Below are positions 32,710 to 41,350 of a stretch of DNA of 64,000 bases, piece after piece (within the stretch, counting starts at the first letter, position 1; each line of letters opens with the position of its first letter). Source of the stretch: Deferribacteraceae bacterium UBA6793 (lineage in GTDB: Bacteria; Chrysiogenota; Deferribacteres; Deferribacterales; Geovibrionaceae). Location: the NCBI GenBank assembly GCA_002452405.1, contig DKFP01000009.1, forward strand, positions 217,266-281,265. Direction: 5' to 3'. Made by a program: the position numbers and the translations under genes. Below the pieces are notes generated by a model. The model saw only the letters and a list, made by a program, of their open reading frames with translations. It was not told the DNA's origin and made no database searches.

Positions 32710-34331
32710 CGGAATGTCCTGTAGTCTATTTTATATTTCGCAAGCCGGAGTCCGAATATCCTGCGGGTGACTCCAAGCTCGTCCGCCGCTTCGGATATGT
32801 TGCCACTATGGGCTTTCAGTGCCTCAACCAGCATTTCATACTCAACCGCGGCAAGTTTTGCCTCCAGCCCACCCTGTGAAGCCGTATCGGAAAGCACGGG
32901 TTTCTGGAGCGATGGAGGCAGGTTATATCCGTGGATAACCTCGTCCTCGGACAGTATCACAGCGCGCTCAATTGCGTTCTCAAGCTCGCGCACGTTGCCG
33001 GGCCAGTGATAGCTTATCAGCATATTGATGGCAGGCGTGGAGATGCGTTTGACCTTCTTTTTCTGTTCCTTCGAATAACAGGCTACAAAATGATCGGCAA
33101 GGATGATTATATCGCTGCCCCTGTCCCGCAGAGGCGGAATGATTATCGGAAAGATGTTCAGACGGTAGTACAGATCTTCGCGGAAGGTGCCGTTCGTAAC
33201 CATATCCGACAGATTGCGGTTTGTGGCGGCTATGATGCGGATATCCACCTTTATTGGCTTGTTGCTGCCCACCCGTTCGAAGGTTTTTTCCTGAAGCACA
33301 CGAAGCAGTTTCGCCTGCATTGCGAGGGAAAGCTCGCCTACTTCGTCCAGAAATATCGTGCCGCCGTCCGCCTCTTCGAAACGTCCGATGCGTGGAGCTA
33401 CAGCACCCGTGAACGAACCCTTTTCATGTCCGAAAAGTTCGCTCTCAATGATGTTTTCAGGCAGAGCCGCACAGTTGAATTTTATGAAAGGACCGTCCGC
33501 TATGGGACTGTTATAATGTATCGCTCCGGCAACAAGCTCCTTGCCCACGCCGCTTTCGCCCAGGATAAGCACCGTGGTCTTAGTGGAGGCTATTTTGCCT
33601 ATATAATCGTAAACCTCTGTCATAGCTTTTGAATTGCCGATGATGTTCGATGGTCTGAACCGCTTTTTAAGAGCGTCGGAAAGGCGTTTGTTCTCCCTTT
33701 CCAGCATGGGTTTGTCAACGTTCTCCATGAGATAGAGATCAACCACGGGGGCTATCACCCCTGCGAAGGTGGAGAGTATCTCAACATCCTGCTCAAGGAG
33801 CTTTTTACTGTCGTAAATCCGTTCTGCGCTGATGGTTCCAAGCACCTTCTGCCCGCGTTTGATGGGCACGCATATGAAAGACAGCTCCTGATCCAGTCCG
33901 TATTTCAGCTCTCGCGTGCGGTGGAGAAATTCCGGTTCGTCGCTTACACGGGTGAGGATTATCGGCTTGCCCGTCTCCGCAACCTTTCCCGTGACTCCTT
34001 CGCCCATATTGTAAACGCCTTTGGACTCCTCCGTTTCTGTCAGCCCGAAACTGTCGTGAAGAAAGATACGTCCCGTGCGCTGGTGGCAGAGACATATCAT
34101 CCCGCAGACCATCTTCATTTCGCGTTTCATTATGCGGCGCATGATTATGAGTGTGTGTGAGAGGTCGGAACTCTCGGCTATGACCCTGCTCATCTGATAG
34201 AGCAGAGGAAGAACTTTCGCGCGGCACTCGTGGCTTTTGCACTTGTTCAGGGTGTCCACATGAGCCTTTATAATCTGACCTGTATTGTTTTCAAAAGCAG
34301 CCTGAGTGCTCTGTTTATTCCCGCATGGCAT
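32706..34331 (-). CDS. anfA: NifA-family sigma-54 activator of the iron-only nitrogenase (AnfA)
   Basis: A 541-residue activator. The N-terminus has Cys3, Cys31 and Cys36 (KCKSHEC) before a GAF domain (about 50-205); AnfA/VnfA proteins carry N-terminal cysteines that bind an Fe-S cluster sensing iron or redox state. The AAA+ domain (about 228-465) has GESGVGKE, the sigma-54 loop GSFTGA and GTIFLDEVGEL. The C-terminal Fis-type helix-turn-helix is NISEAADELGVTRRIFGLRL. AAGGA lies 7 bases before the ATG. It faces the anf operon, forms one transcript with draT and presumably binds the TGT-N10-ACA sites before anfH. NifA itself would be the alternative call; the neighbours favour AnfA. Confidence 0.88.
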   Translation of the reverse strand: MPCGNKQSTQAAFENNTGQIIKAHVDTLNKCKSHECRAKVLPLLYQMSRVIAESSDLSHTLIIMRRIMKREMKMVCGMICLCHQRTGRIFLHDSFGLTETEESKGVYNMGEGVTGKVAETGKPIILTRVSDEPEFLHRTRELKYGLDQELSFICVPIKRGQKVLGTISAERIYDSKKLLEQDVEILSTFAGVIAPVVDLYLMENVDKPMLERENKRLSDALKKRFRPSNIIGNSKAMTEVYDYIGKIASTKTTVLILGESGVGKELVAGAIHYNSPIADGPFIKFNCAALPENIIESELFGHEKGSFTGAVAPRIGRFEEADGGTIFLDEVGELSLAMQAKLLRVLQEKTFERVGSNKPIKVDIRIIAATNRNLSDMVTNGTFREDLYYRLNIFPIIIPPLRDRGSDIIILADHFVACYSKEQKKKVKRISTPAINMLISYHWPGNVRELENAIERAVILSEDEVIHGYNLPPSLQKPVLSDTASQGGLEAKLAAVEYEMLVEALKAHSGNISEAADELGVTRRIFGLRLAKYKIDYRTFR

Positions 34332-34397
34332 TGAGTTTTCCTTGTTCTGCTGTTTAGGGTTTTAATCAGGCGATGGGCACAAATTTATGTATATGTT

Positions 34398-34426
34398 AAT
34401 ATCTTGCAGTATCTTTCGTGTGTCAA
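34398..34426 (-). promoter_or_regulatory. Sigma-70 type promoter of anfA-draT
   Basis: On the minus strand a perfect TTGACA (34426-34421) is followed after 17 bp by GATATT (34403-34398). It lies 67 bp before the anfA ATG. The rest of the 358-bp gap between anfA and sbp (34332-34689) is AT-rich with no gene seen. Confidence 0.55.
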
Positions 34427-34632
34427 CACTCATTTTGTTTATGAAAACGACGTAATATACTTTTAAATAATGGATTATTCCTTATATGGCTGATGATGCT
34501 GCAATGTTTTATTATAAAACCGAATATGCAATAATGAAAATAATAATGACAGGAAATGAAACTGCGGATTTACCATTAAAAAACAGGTTTTCCCCCTTCA
34601 ATAAGAATTATCTATAAAATCTATCTTTTTAA

Positions 34633-34670
34633 TTGACTTTTAGTTTTAAAGAGGATAAATACCTTTATCC
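34633..34670 (+). promoter_or_regulatory. Promoter of the sulfate operon with overlapping inverted repeat
   Basis: TTGACT (34633-34638) and TAAATA (34656-34661) are 17 bp apart. A perfect inverted repeat GGATAAA-TACC-TTTATCC (34653-34670) covers the -10 and start region, a natural place for a sulfur-responsive repressor. The regulator is not identified. Confidence 0.5.
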
Positions 34671-34689
34671 AATCACACGGGAGGCTTTT

Positions 34690-35679
34690 ATGAAACTGCT
34701 GAAATCTTTTCTAGTCGCTGCGATGCTCTTTGCACTGCCTATGACTCTTCCGGCAAAGGAGATAACTCTCCTGAATGTTTCCTATGACCCCACGAGGGAA
34801 CTTTATGAAGAATTTAACGCCGCCTTCGCGAAATACTGGAAAGCAAAAACAGGAGACGACGTTACCATCAAACAGTCCCACGGCGGTTCAGGCAAGCAGG
34901 CACGCGCCGTTATCGACGGACTTGAGGCGGACGTTGTAACCCTCGCTCTCGCATACGACATAGACGCTCTCCACGACAATGGAAATCTTATCCCTATCGA
35001 CTGGCAGAAACGTTTTAAATCCAACAGCTCGCCCTACACATCGACCATCGTTTTTCTTGTCAGAAAGGGCAACCCAAAGAACATCAAAGACTGGAACGAC
35101 CTCGTTAAACCCGGCGTATCCGTAATCACTCCCAACCCGAAAACCTCCGGCGGCGCAAGATGGAACTATCTTGCCGCATGGGCTTATGCGCTTGAGCATA
35201 AACAAAACCCGCAGGAGTTTGTTAAGGCACTCTTCAAAAACGTGCCGGTACTTGATTCAGGCGCGAGAGGCTCAACAACGACTTTCGTTGAAAGAGGCAT
35301 AGGCGACGTACTGCTTTCATGGGAAAACGAAGCATTTCTGGCTGTGAATCGGCTCGGCAAAGGCGAATTTGAGATAGTCGTCCCCAGCCTCAGCATCCTT
35401 GCGGAACCACCTGTAACCGTCGTTGACAGGACCGTTGACAAAAAAGGTACCAGAGCCGTTGCAACAGCTTATCTGAACTACCTATACACTCCGGACGGTC
35501 AGCGCATCGCCGCAAAAAACTACTATAGACCCAGAGACAAGAAAGCCTTTGATGCCTATGGAAAATTCTTTGTGAAAACAAAACTCATCACAGTGGACAA
35601 GGTGTTCGGCGGATGGCGTAAGGCACAGAAGACCCACTTTGACGACGGCGGCACCTTCGATAAAATCTACGGCAAATAG
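34690..35679 (+). CDS. sbp: Sulfate/thiosulfate-binding periplasmic protein
   Basis: A 329-residue periplasmic receptor of the sulfate ABC importer. The signal peptide (1-22) ends LPAKE; mature features include VSYDPTRELYEEFNAAF, SHGGSGKQARAVIDGL (the sulfate-contact loop) and the later SGGARWNYLAAWAYAL. The start at 34690 follows GGGAGG by 5 bases; the frame is open back to 34633 but without a ribosome site. It heads an eight-gene operon for uptake and reduction of sulfate, and a stem-loop separates it from cysT, which should keep the binding protein more abundant than the membrane parts. Confidence 0.93.
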   Translation: MKLLKSFLVAAMLFALPMTLPAKEITLLNVSYDPTRELYEEFNAAFAKYWKAKTGDDVTIKQSHGGSGKQARAVIDGLEADVVTLALAYDIDALHDNGNLIPIDWQKRFKSNSSPYTSTIVFLVRKGNPKNIKDWNDLVKPGVSVITPNPKTSGGARWNYLAAWAYALEHKQNPQEFVKALFKNVPVLDSGARGSTTTFVERGIGDVLLSWENEAFLAVNRLGKGEFEIVVPSLSILAEPPVTVVDRTVDKKGTRAVATAYLNYLYTPDGQRIAAKNYYRPRDKKAFDAYGKFFVKTKLITVDKVFGGWRKAQKTHFDDGGTFDKIYGK

Positions 35680-35697
35680 CCGTCATAAGCAACCTGC

Positions 35698-35716
35698 GGG
35701 AGCCTTCCCGGCTCCC
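35698..35716 (+). terminator. Stem-loop between sbp and cysT
   Basis: Perfect 7-bp GC-rich stem GGGAGCC / GGCTCCC with a TTCCC loop, then TTCATT. The short T-run fits partial termination or message stabilisation, raising sbp over the downstream genes. Confidence 0.65.
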
Positions 35717-35736
35717 TTCATTATACTGGAGGCAAC

Positions 35737-36552
35737 GTGAGCAGAAACGGAGTAATAGGCGGTTTTGGATTATCAATGGGATATACCCTGCTCTATCTGA
35801 GCCTGATAGTCATAATTCCGCTTTCAACCATTCTTTTATCGGCAATGTCAATGTCGTGGAGTGATTTTATCGCCACGGTTCTTGATAAGCGCGCTCTTCT
35901 GTCATATAAGGTGACGCTTCTGGCATCGCTGGCAGCTGCGGCAGTAAATCTTTTCATCGGTTTTCTCACCGCGTGGGTGCTCACAAGATATGATTTTTAC
36001 GGAAAATCCATAATAAATGCGGCGGTGGATCTGCCATTCGCGCTCCCCACAGCCGTTGCAGGAATAACGCTGACCGCGCTCTATGCTGAAAACGGATGGG
36101 TAGGCTCCATACTGGCGAAATACGGAATAAAGGTTGTTTTCACCCAGACGGGAATCACCCTTGCGCTGATATTCATCACCTTCCCTTTTGTTGTGCGAGC
36201 GGTTCAGCCGGCTCTGGAAGAGCTTGAGGCGGAGCTTGAAGAAGCCGCTGAAAGCCTTGGCGCATCAAAATTTCAGACGCTGACAAAGGTGATTCTGCCG
36301 CTGATATCGCCGTCACTCATAACGGGATTTGCACTGGCGTTCGCCCGCGGACTTGGAGAATACGGCTCGGTGATATTCATCTCCGGCAACATGCCCTTTA
36401 AAACCGAGATAACCCCTCTGTTGATAATCACCAAACTGGAACAGTTCAACTATGCGGCGGCAAACGCCCTCGCGCTGGTAACTCTGCTTACGGCGTTCGC
36501 AGTGCTGTTTCTGCTGGGTATGCTTAAAAAATACATCAGGAGGGAGCTGTAA
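35737..36552 (+). CDS. cysT: Sulfate ABC transporter permease CysT
   Basis: A 271-residue inner-membrane permease with six predicted helices. The binding-protein-dependent transport signature EEAAESLGASKFQTLTKVILP (cut here) is at about 166-186, the site that contacts CysA. It starts with GTG, preceded by GGAGG 6 bases upstream, and its stop overlaps the cysW ATG by one base (TAATG). Sequence and place fit CysT (CysU). Confidence 0.92.
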   Translation: MSRNGVIGGFGLSMGYTLLYLSLIVIIPLSTILLSAMSMSWSDFIATVLDKRALLSYKVTLLASLAAAAVNLFIGFLTAWVLTRYDFYGKSIINAAVDLPFALPTAVAGITLTALYAENGWVGSILAKYGIKVVFTQTGITLALIFITFPFVVRAVQPALEELEAELEEAAESLGASKFQTLTKVILPLISPSLITGFALAFARGLGEYGSVIFISGNMPFKTEITPLLIITKLEQFNYAAANALALVTLLTAFAVLFLLGMLKKYIRREL

Positions 36553-37382
36553 TGGCGAGGCGCAAAAGAAATACAAACGAAAATCCGTTTGTTAAATACA
36601 CTCTTATTTTGCTTGTATTTATAATATTTTTCCTGCTTCTGTTCCTGCCGCTTGCCATGATATTCACAACGGCACTGCGGGACGGGGCAAAAGTATATCT
36701 GGACGCGATAACCGATTCCGACGCGCTTTCCGCCATAAGGCTGACGCTGACAGCCACCGTTGCGGCTGTGGCGCTGAACACGCTTTTCGGTCTGGCAGCG
36801 GCGTGGGCTGTTACAAAGTTTCGTTTCAGGGGCAAAAACCTGCTGACTGCGCTGATAGACCTTCCGTTTTCCGTTTCCCCTGTCATAGCGGGTCTGATAT
36901 TCATTCTGCTTTTCGGGTCAAGCGGTCTTTTCGGAGGTTTCCTTCAATCACACGCTATCAGGATTGTTTTTGCCGTACCCGGAATCGTGCTTGCGACAAT
37001 CTTTGTAACCTTCCCTTTCGTTGCGCGGGAGCTTATTCCGCTCATGCAGGAACAGGGCAGCGATGAGGAGGAGGCGGCAAGGCTTCTTGGTGCGTCCACC
37101 TTTAAAACGTTCATGAAGATAACGCTCCCGAACATAAAACTGGGACTGTTCTACGGCATAGTTCTTTGCAGTGCCAGAGCCATAGGCGAGTTCGGCGCAG
37201 TTTCGGTGGTTTCAGGGCACATAAGGGGAATGACGAACACCATGCCCCTTCACATAGAGATACTATACAACGAATACAGATTTACGGCGGCGTTTGCGGT
37301 TTCAACCCTTCTGGCACTCACCGCGATTGTAACTCTTATCGCCAAAAGGCTCATTGAAAACAGACAAGGGGGAGCTGAATGA
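36552..37382 (+). CDS. cysW: Sulfate ABC transporter permease CysW
   Basis: A 276-residue permease, partner of CysT. After a basic N-terminus (ARRKRNTNEN) come six helices; the coupling signature is EEEAARLLGASTFKTFMKITL (cut) near 175-195 and IGEFGAVSVVSGHIRG follows near 212. It overlaps cysT by 1 bp and cysA by 4 bp, which implies tight co-translation of the transporter. Confidence 0.92.
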   Translation: MARRKRNTNENPFVKYTLILLVFIIFFLLLFLPLAMIFTTALRDGAKVYLDAITDSDALSAIRLTLTATVAAVALNTLFGLAAAWAVTKFRFRGKNLLTALIDLPFSVSPVIAGLIFILLFGSSGLFGGFLQSHAIRIVFAVPGIVLATIFVTFPFVARELIPLMQEQGSDEEEAARLLGASTFKTFMKITLPNIKLGLFYGIVLCSARAIGEFGAVSVVSGHIRGMTNTMPLHIEILYNEYRFTAAFAVSTLLALTAIVTLIAKRLIENRQGGAE

Positions 37383-38437
37383 AAATTGAGATAAGGGATC
37401 TGAACAAACATTACGGCGGCTTCCATGCACTGAAAGGTGTGAATCTGGACATAGAGAGCGGCGAACTGATATCGCTGCTGGGTCCCTCCGGTTCAGGGAA
37501 AACAACACTTCTGCGCGCAATCGCAGGGCTGGAAAATTTTGAGAGCGGACAGATTATTTTCGGCAGCAATGCTGAAAGAGAATCCCCCGGCAAGGGCGGC
37601 ATAGGTTTCGTTTTCCAGCATTACGCGCTGTTCCGTCACATGACAGTTTTTGAAAACATCGCCTTCGGACTGAACTGCAAACCGAAAAAGGAACGCCCAT
37701 CCAAAGAAAAGATAAAGGAGAAGGTTCACGAGCTTCTGAACCTTGTCCAGCTTGATAATCTGGCATCCAGATTTCCATCGGAGCTTTCCGGCGGACAGAG
37801 GCAGCGGGTCGCCCTTGCGAGGGCGCTTGCGGTGGAACCAAAGGTTCTGCTGCTGGACGAACCGTTCGGTGCACTGGACGCAAAAGTGCGCAAAGACCTG
37901 CGAAAATGGCTGAGAAGACTCCACGACGAACTCCACATAACCAGCGTTTTCGTAACCCACGATCAGGAGGAGGCGCTTGAGGTGGCGGACAGGATAGTCA
38001 TCATGCATAAGGGCAGGATAGAGCAGGTCGGAACGCCGGAAGACGTATACGAAAAGCCTGCAAACAGCTTCGTTTACAGCTTTCTAGGCAACGTCAATCT
38101 GTTCCACATAAGACTTGCGGGCGGCGGTTCCCCTCCATGGGAGGAAGGCGGCGACGAAATCAAAGAAGCGGCTGTGTACGTCCGCCCCCATGACGTTGAA
38201 ATACTGGACGCTGACAGCAGCGAAGGGATACCCGCAAAAGTGGTATTCATGAGGCTGAAAGGCTCCGTGGCAAACGTGGAACTGCTTTCCGAAGAGGACG
38301 GAACATACATAGATGCGGAGATAACGGCGGACGCATGGCGGGAACTCAATCTGAAACTGCACCAGCGCGTCAGGGTCAGATTTAAAAACCGCAGGGTTTA
38401 TACAAAAGGCGGGGAGGATACCGATTATGTCATATAG
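37379..38437 (+). CDS. cysA: Sulfate/thiosulfate ABC transporter ATPase CysA
   Basis: A 352-residue ATPase. Walker A is GPSGSGKTT (about 35-43), the signature LSGGQRQRVALARAL (about 139-153), Walker B VLLLDEPFGALDAKVR, and the switch His in VTHDQEEALEVAD. A C-terminal TOBE-like regulatory domain (about 240-350) follows. It starts within the cysW stop (ATGA) and overlaps cysH by 11 bp. Confidence 0.93.
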   Translation: MKIEIRDLNKHYGGFHALKGVNLDIESGELISLLGPSGSGKTTLLRAIAGLENFESGQIIFGSNAERESPGKGGIGFVFQHYALFRHMTVFENIAFGLNCKPKKERPSKEKIKEKVHELLNLVQLDNLASRFPSELSGGQRQRVALARALAVEPKVLLLDEPFGALDAKVRKDLRKWLRRLHDELHITSVFVTHDQEEALEVADRIVIMHKGRIEQVGTPEDVYEKPANSFVYSFLGNVNLFHIRLAGGGSPPWEEGGDEIKEAAVYVRPHDVEILDADSSEGIPAKVVFMRLKGSVANVELLSEEDGTYIDAEITADAWRELNLKLHQRVRVRFKNRRVYTKGGEDTDYVI

Positions 38438-39101
38438 AGATGAATCGCTCGCTGTTTTACGGCTGTTCATCAGCAAGTTCGGGAAATACTCGGTGGCTTT
38501 CAGCCATCAGGCGGAGGACGCTGTGCTCCTTGACCTTGTGAAGCAGATTGACCCGTCACCGGACGTTTTCACACTGGACACAGGCAAGCTGTTCGGCGAA
38601 TCGGAAGAGTACACCAAAACCGCAGAGGAATTCTTCGGAGTGAAGATACGCTCTTTGCAACCGGACAGGACAGAGGTTGAGAGAATGACGGCGGAGCACG
38701 GAGAACAGCTTTATTACGAAAGCGTTGAGCTTAGAAAACTCTGCTGCCATGTGCGCAAGGTAAAGCCGCTTCAAAAGTATCTGACAAACTACCCTATGTG
38801 GCTTACGGGGCTGCGCAGGGAGCAATCCCCCACCAGAGCAAACCTGGAAAAAGCTGAATATGACGAAACTACAAAAACCTACAAGATAAGTCCCCTGCTG
38901 GACTGGAACACAGAACAGATTTTCAACTATATAAAAGAGAGGGAAATACCCCTTAACCCACTCTACGGGCAGGGATATCCCAGTATCGGGTGCGCCTGTT
39001 GCACAAGACCAGTTAAACAGGGAGAAGACATCCGCAGCGGCAGATGGTGGTGGGAAGACCCGTTCCGTAAAGAGTGCGGACTGCACACAAAACACAAGTG
39101 A
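38427..39101 (+). CDS. cysH: Assimilatory APS reductase (CysH)
   Basis: A 224-residue thiol-dependent reductase giving sulfite. The pairs Cys106-Cys107 (KLCCHVRK) and Cys189/Cys192 (GCACCTRP) are the [4Fe-4S] ligands that mark the adenylyl-sulfate type, as opposed to the PAPS type which lacks them; the catalytic Cys217 is in KECGLH. This fits the operon, which makes APS through cysDN and has no APS kinase cysC. It overlaps cysA by 11 bp and is followed by cysD after 11 bp. Confidence 0.92.
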   Translation: MSYRDESLAVLRLFISKFGKYSVAFSHQAEDAVLLDLVKQIDPSPDVFTLDTGKLFGESEEYTKTAEEFFGVKIRSLQPDRTEVERMTAEHGEQLYYESVELRKLCCHVRKVKPLQKYLTNYPMWLTGLRREQSPTRANLEKAEYDETTKTYKISPLLDWNTEQIFNYIKEREIPLNPLYGQGYPSIGCACCTRPVKQGEDIRSGRWWWEDPFRKECGLHTKHK

Positions 39102-39112
39102 GAGAGGTTGAA

Positions 39113-39994
39113 ATGGATCATTTGGAAAAGCTGGAAGCAAACAGCGTACACATTCTGCGGGAGGCATACAGAGAGTTCAAAAGCCTGTCTATGCTCTGGT
39201 CTATCGGCAAGGACAGCACTGTTCTTCTCTGGCTGACAAGAAAGGCATTCTTCGGGCACGTACCGTTTCCGCTGATACATGTGGATACGGCATACAAGAT
39301 ACCGGAGATGATAAAGTACAGGAACGAGCTGTGCCTGAAATACCGTATAAACCTGATAGTCGGACAGAACAGAGTCGCCCTTGAAGCAAAGGAGACCTTC
39401 CCCGACGGAAAAACGGACAGGCTCACATGCTGTCGCAAGCTGAAAACCGACGCTCTGAAATATACCCTTTCGGGCGAATGGCAGCGGCATAAACTGGATT
39501 TCCACACGGGACAGCTTGTCCCCGACACTTCAGGAGAGGCTTTCACAGGAGTCATAGCCGGAGTCCGCGCCGACGAAGAGGGCAGCCGCTCCAAAGAGCG
39601 CGTATTCTCCGCGCGGGACGAAAAGAGCGAGTGGGACACCGCAAGCCAGCCGCCGGAGCTCTGGAACCAGTACAAAACCGATTTCGCATCCGGAACACAC
39701 GTCCGCATCCACCCTCTTCTGGACTGGACAGAGCTGAACATCTGGGAATACATCGAGCGGGAGAACATCCCCGTCATCCCTCTGTATTTCAACGACGGAA
39801 GCGGAAAAAGATATCGCTCACTCGGCTGCTATCCATGCACGAAACCCGTGGAATCGGAAGCAGGGAACGTCGGGGAGATAATCGAGGAGCTTAAAAGCGG
39901 CAAATTCAGAAACATTGCCGAACGCTCCGGCAGGGAACAGGACAAAGAGGGCGGCGGCACTCTGGAACAGCTCAGAAAAGACGGGTATATGTAA
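39113..39994 (+). CDS. cysD: Sulfate adenylyltransferase subunit 2 (CysD)
   Basis: A 293-residue N-type ATP pyrophosphatase that joins sulfate to AMP. The PP-loop is SIGKDSTVLLWL (about 27-38), with HVDTAYKIPEM and AGVRADEEGSRSKERVFS further on. The start at 39113 follows GAGAGG and matches the family start (LEKLEANSVHILREA); the frame is open to 39074 inside cysH. Its stop overlaps the cysN ATG (TAATG). Confidence 0.93.
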   Translation: MDHLEKLEANSVHILREAYREFKSLSMLWSIGKDSTVLLWLTRKAFFGHVPFPLIHVDTAYKIPEMIKYRNELCLKYRINLIVGQNRVALEAKETFPDGKTDRLTCCRKLKTDALKYTLSGEWQRHKLDFHTGQLVPDTSGEAFTGVIAGVRADEEGSRSKERVFSARDEKSEWDTASQPPELWNQYKTDFASGTHVRIHPLLDWTELNIWEYIERENIPVIPLYFNDGSGKRYRSLGCYPCTKPVESEAGNVGEIIEELKSGKFRNIAERSGREQDKEGGGTLEQLRKDGYM

Positions 39995-41343
39995 TGAACA
40001 GAATGAACATCGTTATAACAGGACACGTTGACCACGGGAAAAGCACGCTGACAGGCAGGCTTCTTGCAGACACGAACAGTCTGCCGGAAGGAAAACTTGA
40101 GGCGGTTAAAAATATGTGCGCAAAGAACGCGCGCCCATTCGAATACGCGTTTCTTCTGGACGCTCTGGAAGATGAGCAGAAACAGGGGATAACCATCGAT
40201 TCCGCGCGGGTATTTTTTAAAAGCGACCGGCGGGAATACATCATCATAGATGCGCCGGGGCATATAGAGTTCCTTAAAAATATGCTGACAGGAGCATCCA
40301 GAGCATCCGCCGCGGTGCTGCTGATCGACGCGAAAGAGGGTATCGCCGAAAACTCCAGACGGCACGGACTTCTGCTTTCACTGCTGGGCATACGTCAGGT
40401 GACTGTCGCCGTAAATAAGATGGATATGGTGGGCTACGATAAAAATATATTCGATACCATTGTGCGCGAATACGGGGAATATCTGGCGGGGCTGGGTATA
40501 ACACCCGGACACTTCATCCCTATAGCGGCGCGTGACGGAGACAACCTTAAAAATCCATCAGAGAATATGCCGTGGTACAAGGGAAAAACCGTCATGGAAT
40601 CGCTGGACAGCTTTGAAGACGAAAAAAAACTTGAGGAAAAGCCGTTCGCAATGCCCTTGCAGGACATATATAAATTCACCGCTAACGGCGACGACAGAAG
40701 AATTTTTGCCGGAACGGTTGTCTCGGGAACGCTTAACGTCGGTGACAGAGTGACGTTCCTTCCGTCTGGAAAATCCAGCAGAGTCAGTACCGTAGAGTCA
40801 TTTAACACACCTGCGAAAACGTCAGTATCCATCGGCGAGGCGGCGGGCTTCACCCTTGAAACCCAGATATACGTAAAAGCGGGCGAAGTCGCCGTTATAG
40901 AGGGCAAATCCGCTCTGAAAACATCCAACCTTTTCAGGGCAAACGTCTTCTGGCTCGGCAGCAAACCTTTCGAAACGGGGAAAGAATATAAACTGAAACT
41001 TGCCGCTTCAAAATCATCTGTGGTCATAGAATCCATAGAAAAACTTATTGATGCCCAAAGCCTTGATAAAGCGGAGGACAGAAACGAAATAAAACGCCAC
41101 GAGGCGGCAACCGTCGTTCTGCGCACGTCAAACTTTCTGGCGTTCGACTCCTTTGCTGAGAACGAACCGCTTGGCAGGTTCGTCATAATCGACGACTACA
41201 ACATTGCAGGCGGCGGGATCATCCTTAACGCCATAGAGAGAGCAACACTCACCACAAGGGTCTACAGCGAACAGGAAATTGAGCTTAACGCATACATACG
41301 AAAGCATTACCCCCACTGGCAATGCAAAACCATCAAATACTGA
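39994..41343 (+). CDS. cysN: Sulfate adenylyltransferase subunit 1, GTPase (CysN)
   Basis: A 449-residue GTPase related to EF-1alpha that drives the CysD reaction. G1 is GHVDHGKSTLTGRLLAD, G3 is DAPGHIEF and G4 is NKMD. It has no fused APS-kinase domain at the C-terminus (CysNC forms are ~630 residues), in line with the APS-type reductase encoded upstream. It overlaps cysD by 1 bp and ends 7 bp before the sulfite reductase gene. Confidence 0.92.
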   Translation: MNRMNIVITGHVDHGKSTLTGRLLADTNSLPEGKLEAVKNMCAKNARPFEYAFLLDALEDEQKQGITIDSARVFFKSDRREYIIIDAPGHIEFLKNMLTGASRASAAVLLIDAKEGIAENSRRHGLLLSLLGIRQVTVAVNKMDMVGYDKNIFDTIVREYGEYLAGLGITPGHFIPIAARDGDNLKNPSENMPWYKGKTVMESLDSFEDEKKLEEKPFAMPLQDIYKFTANGDDRRIFAGTVVSGTLNVGDRVTFLPSGKSSRVSTVESFNTPAKTSVSIGEAAGFTLETQIYVKAGEVAVIEGKSALKTSNLFRANVFWLGSKPFETGKEYKLKLAASKSSVVIESIEKLIDAQSLDKAEDRNEIKRHEAATVVLRTSNFLAFDSFAENEPLGRFVIIDDYNIAGGGIILNAIERATLTTRVYSEQEIELNAYIRKHYPHWQCKTIKY

Positions 41344-41350
41344 GGACGAT

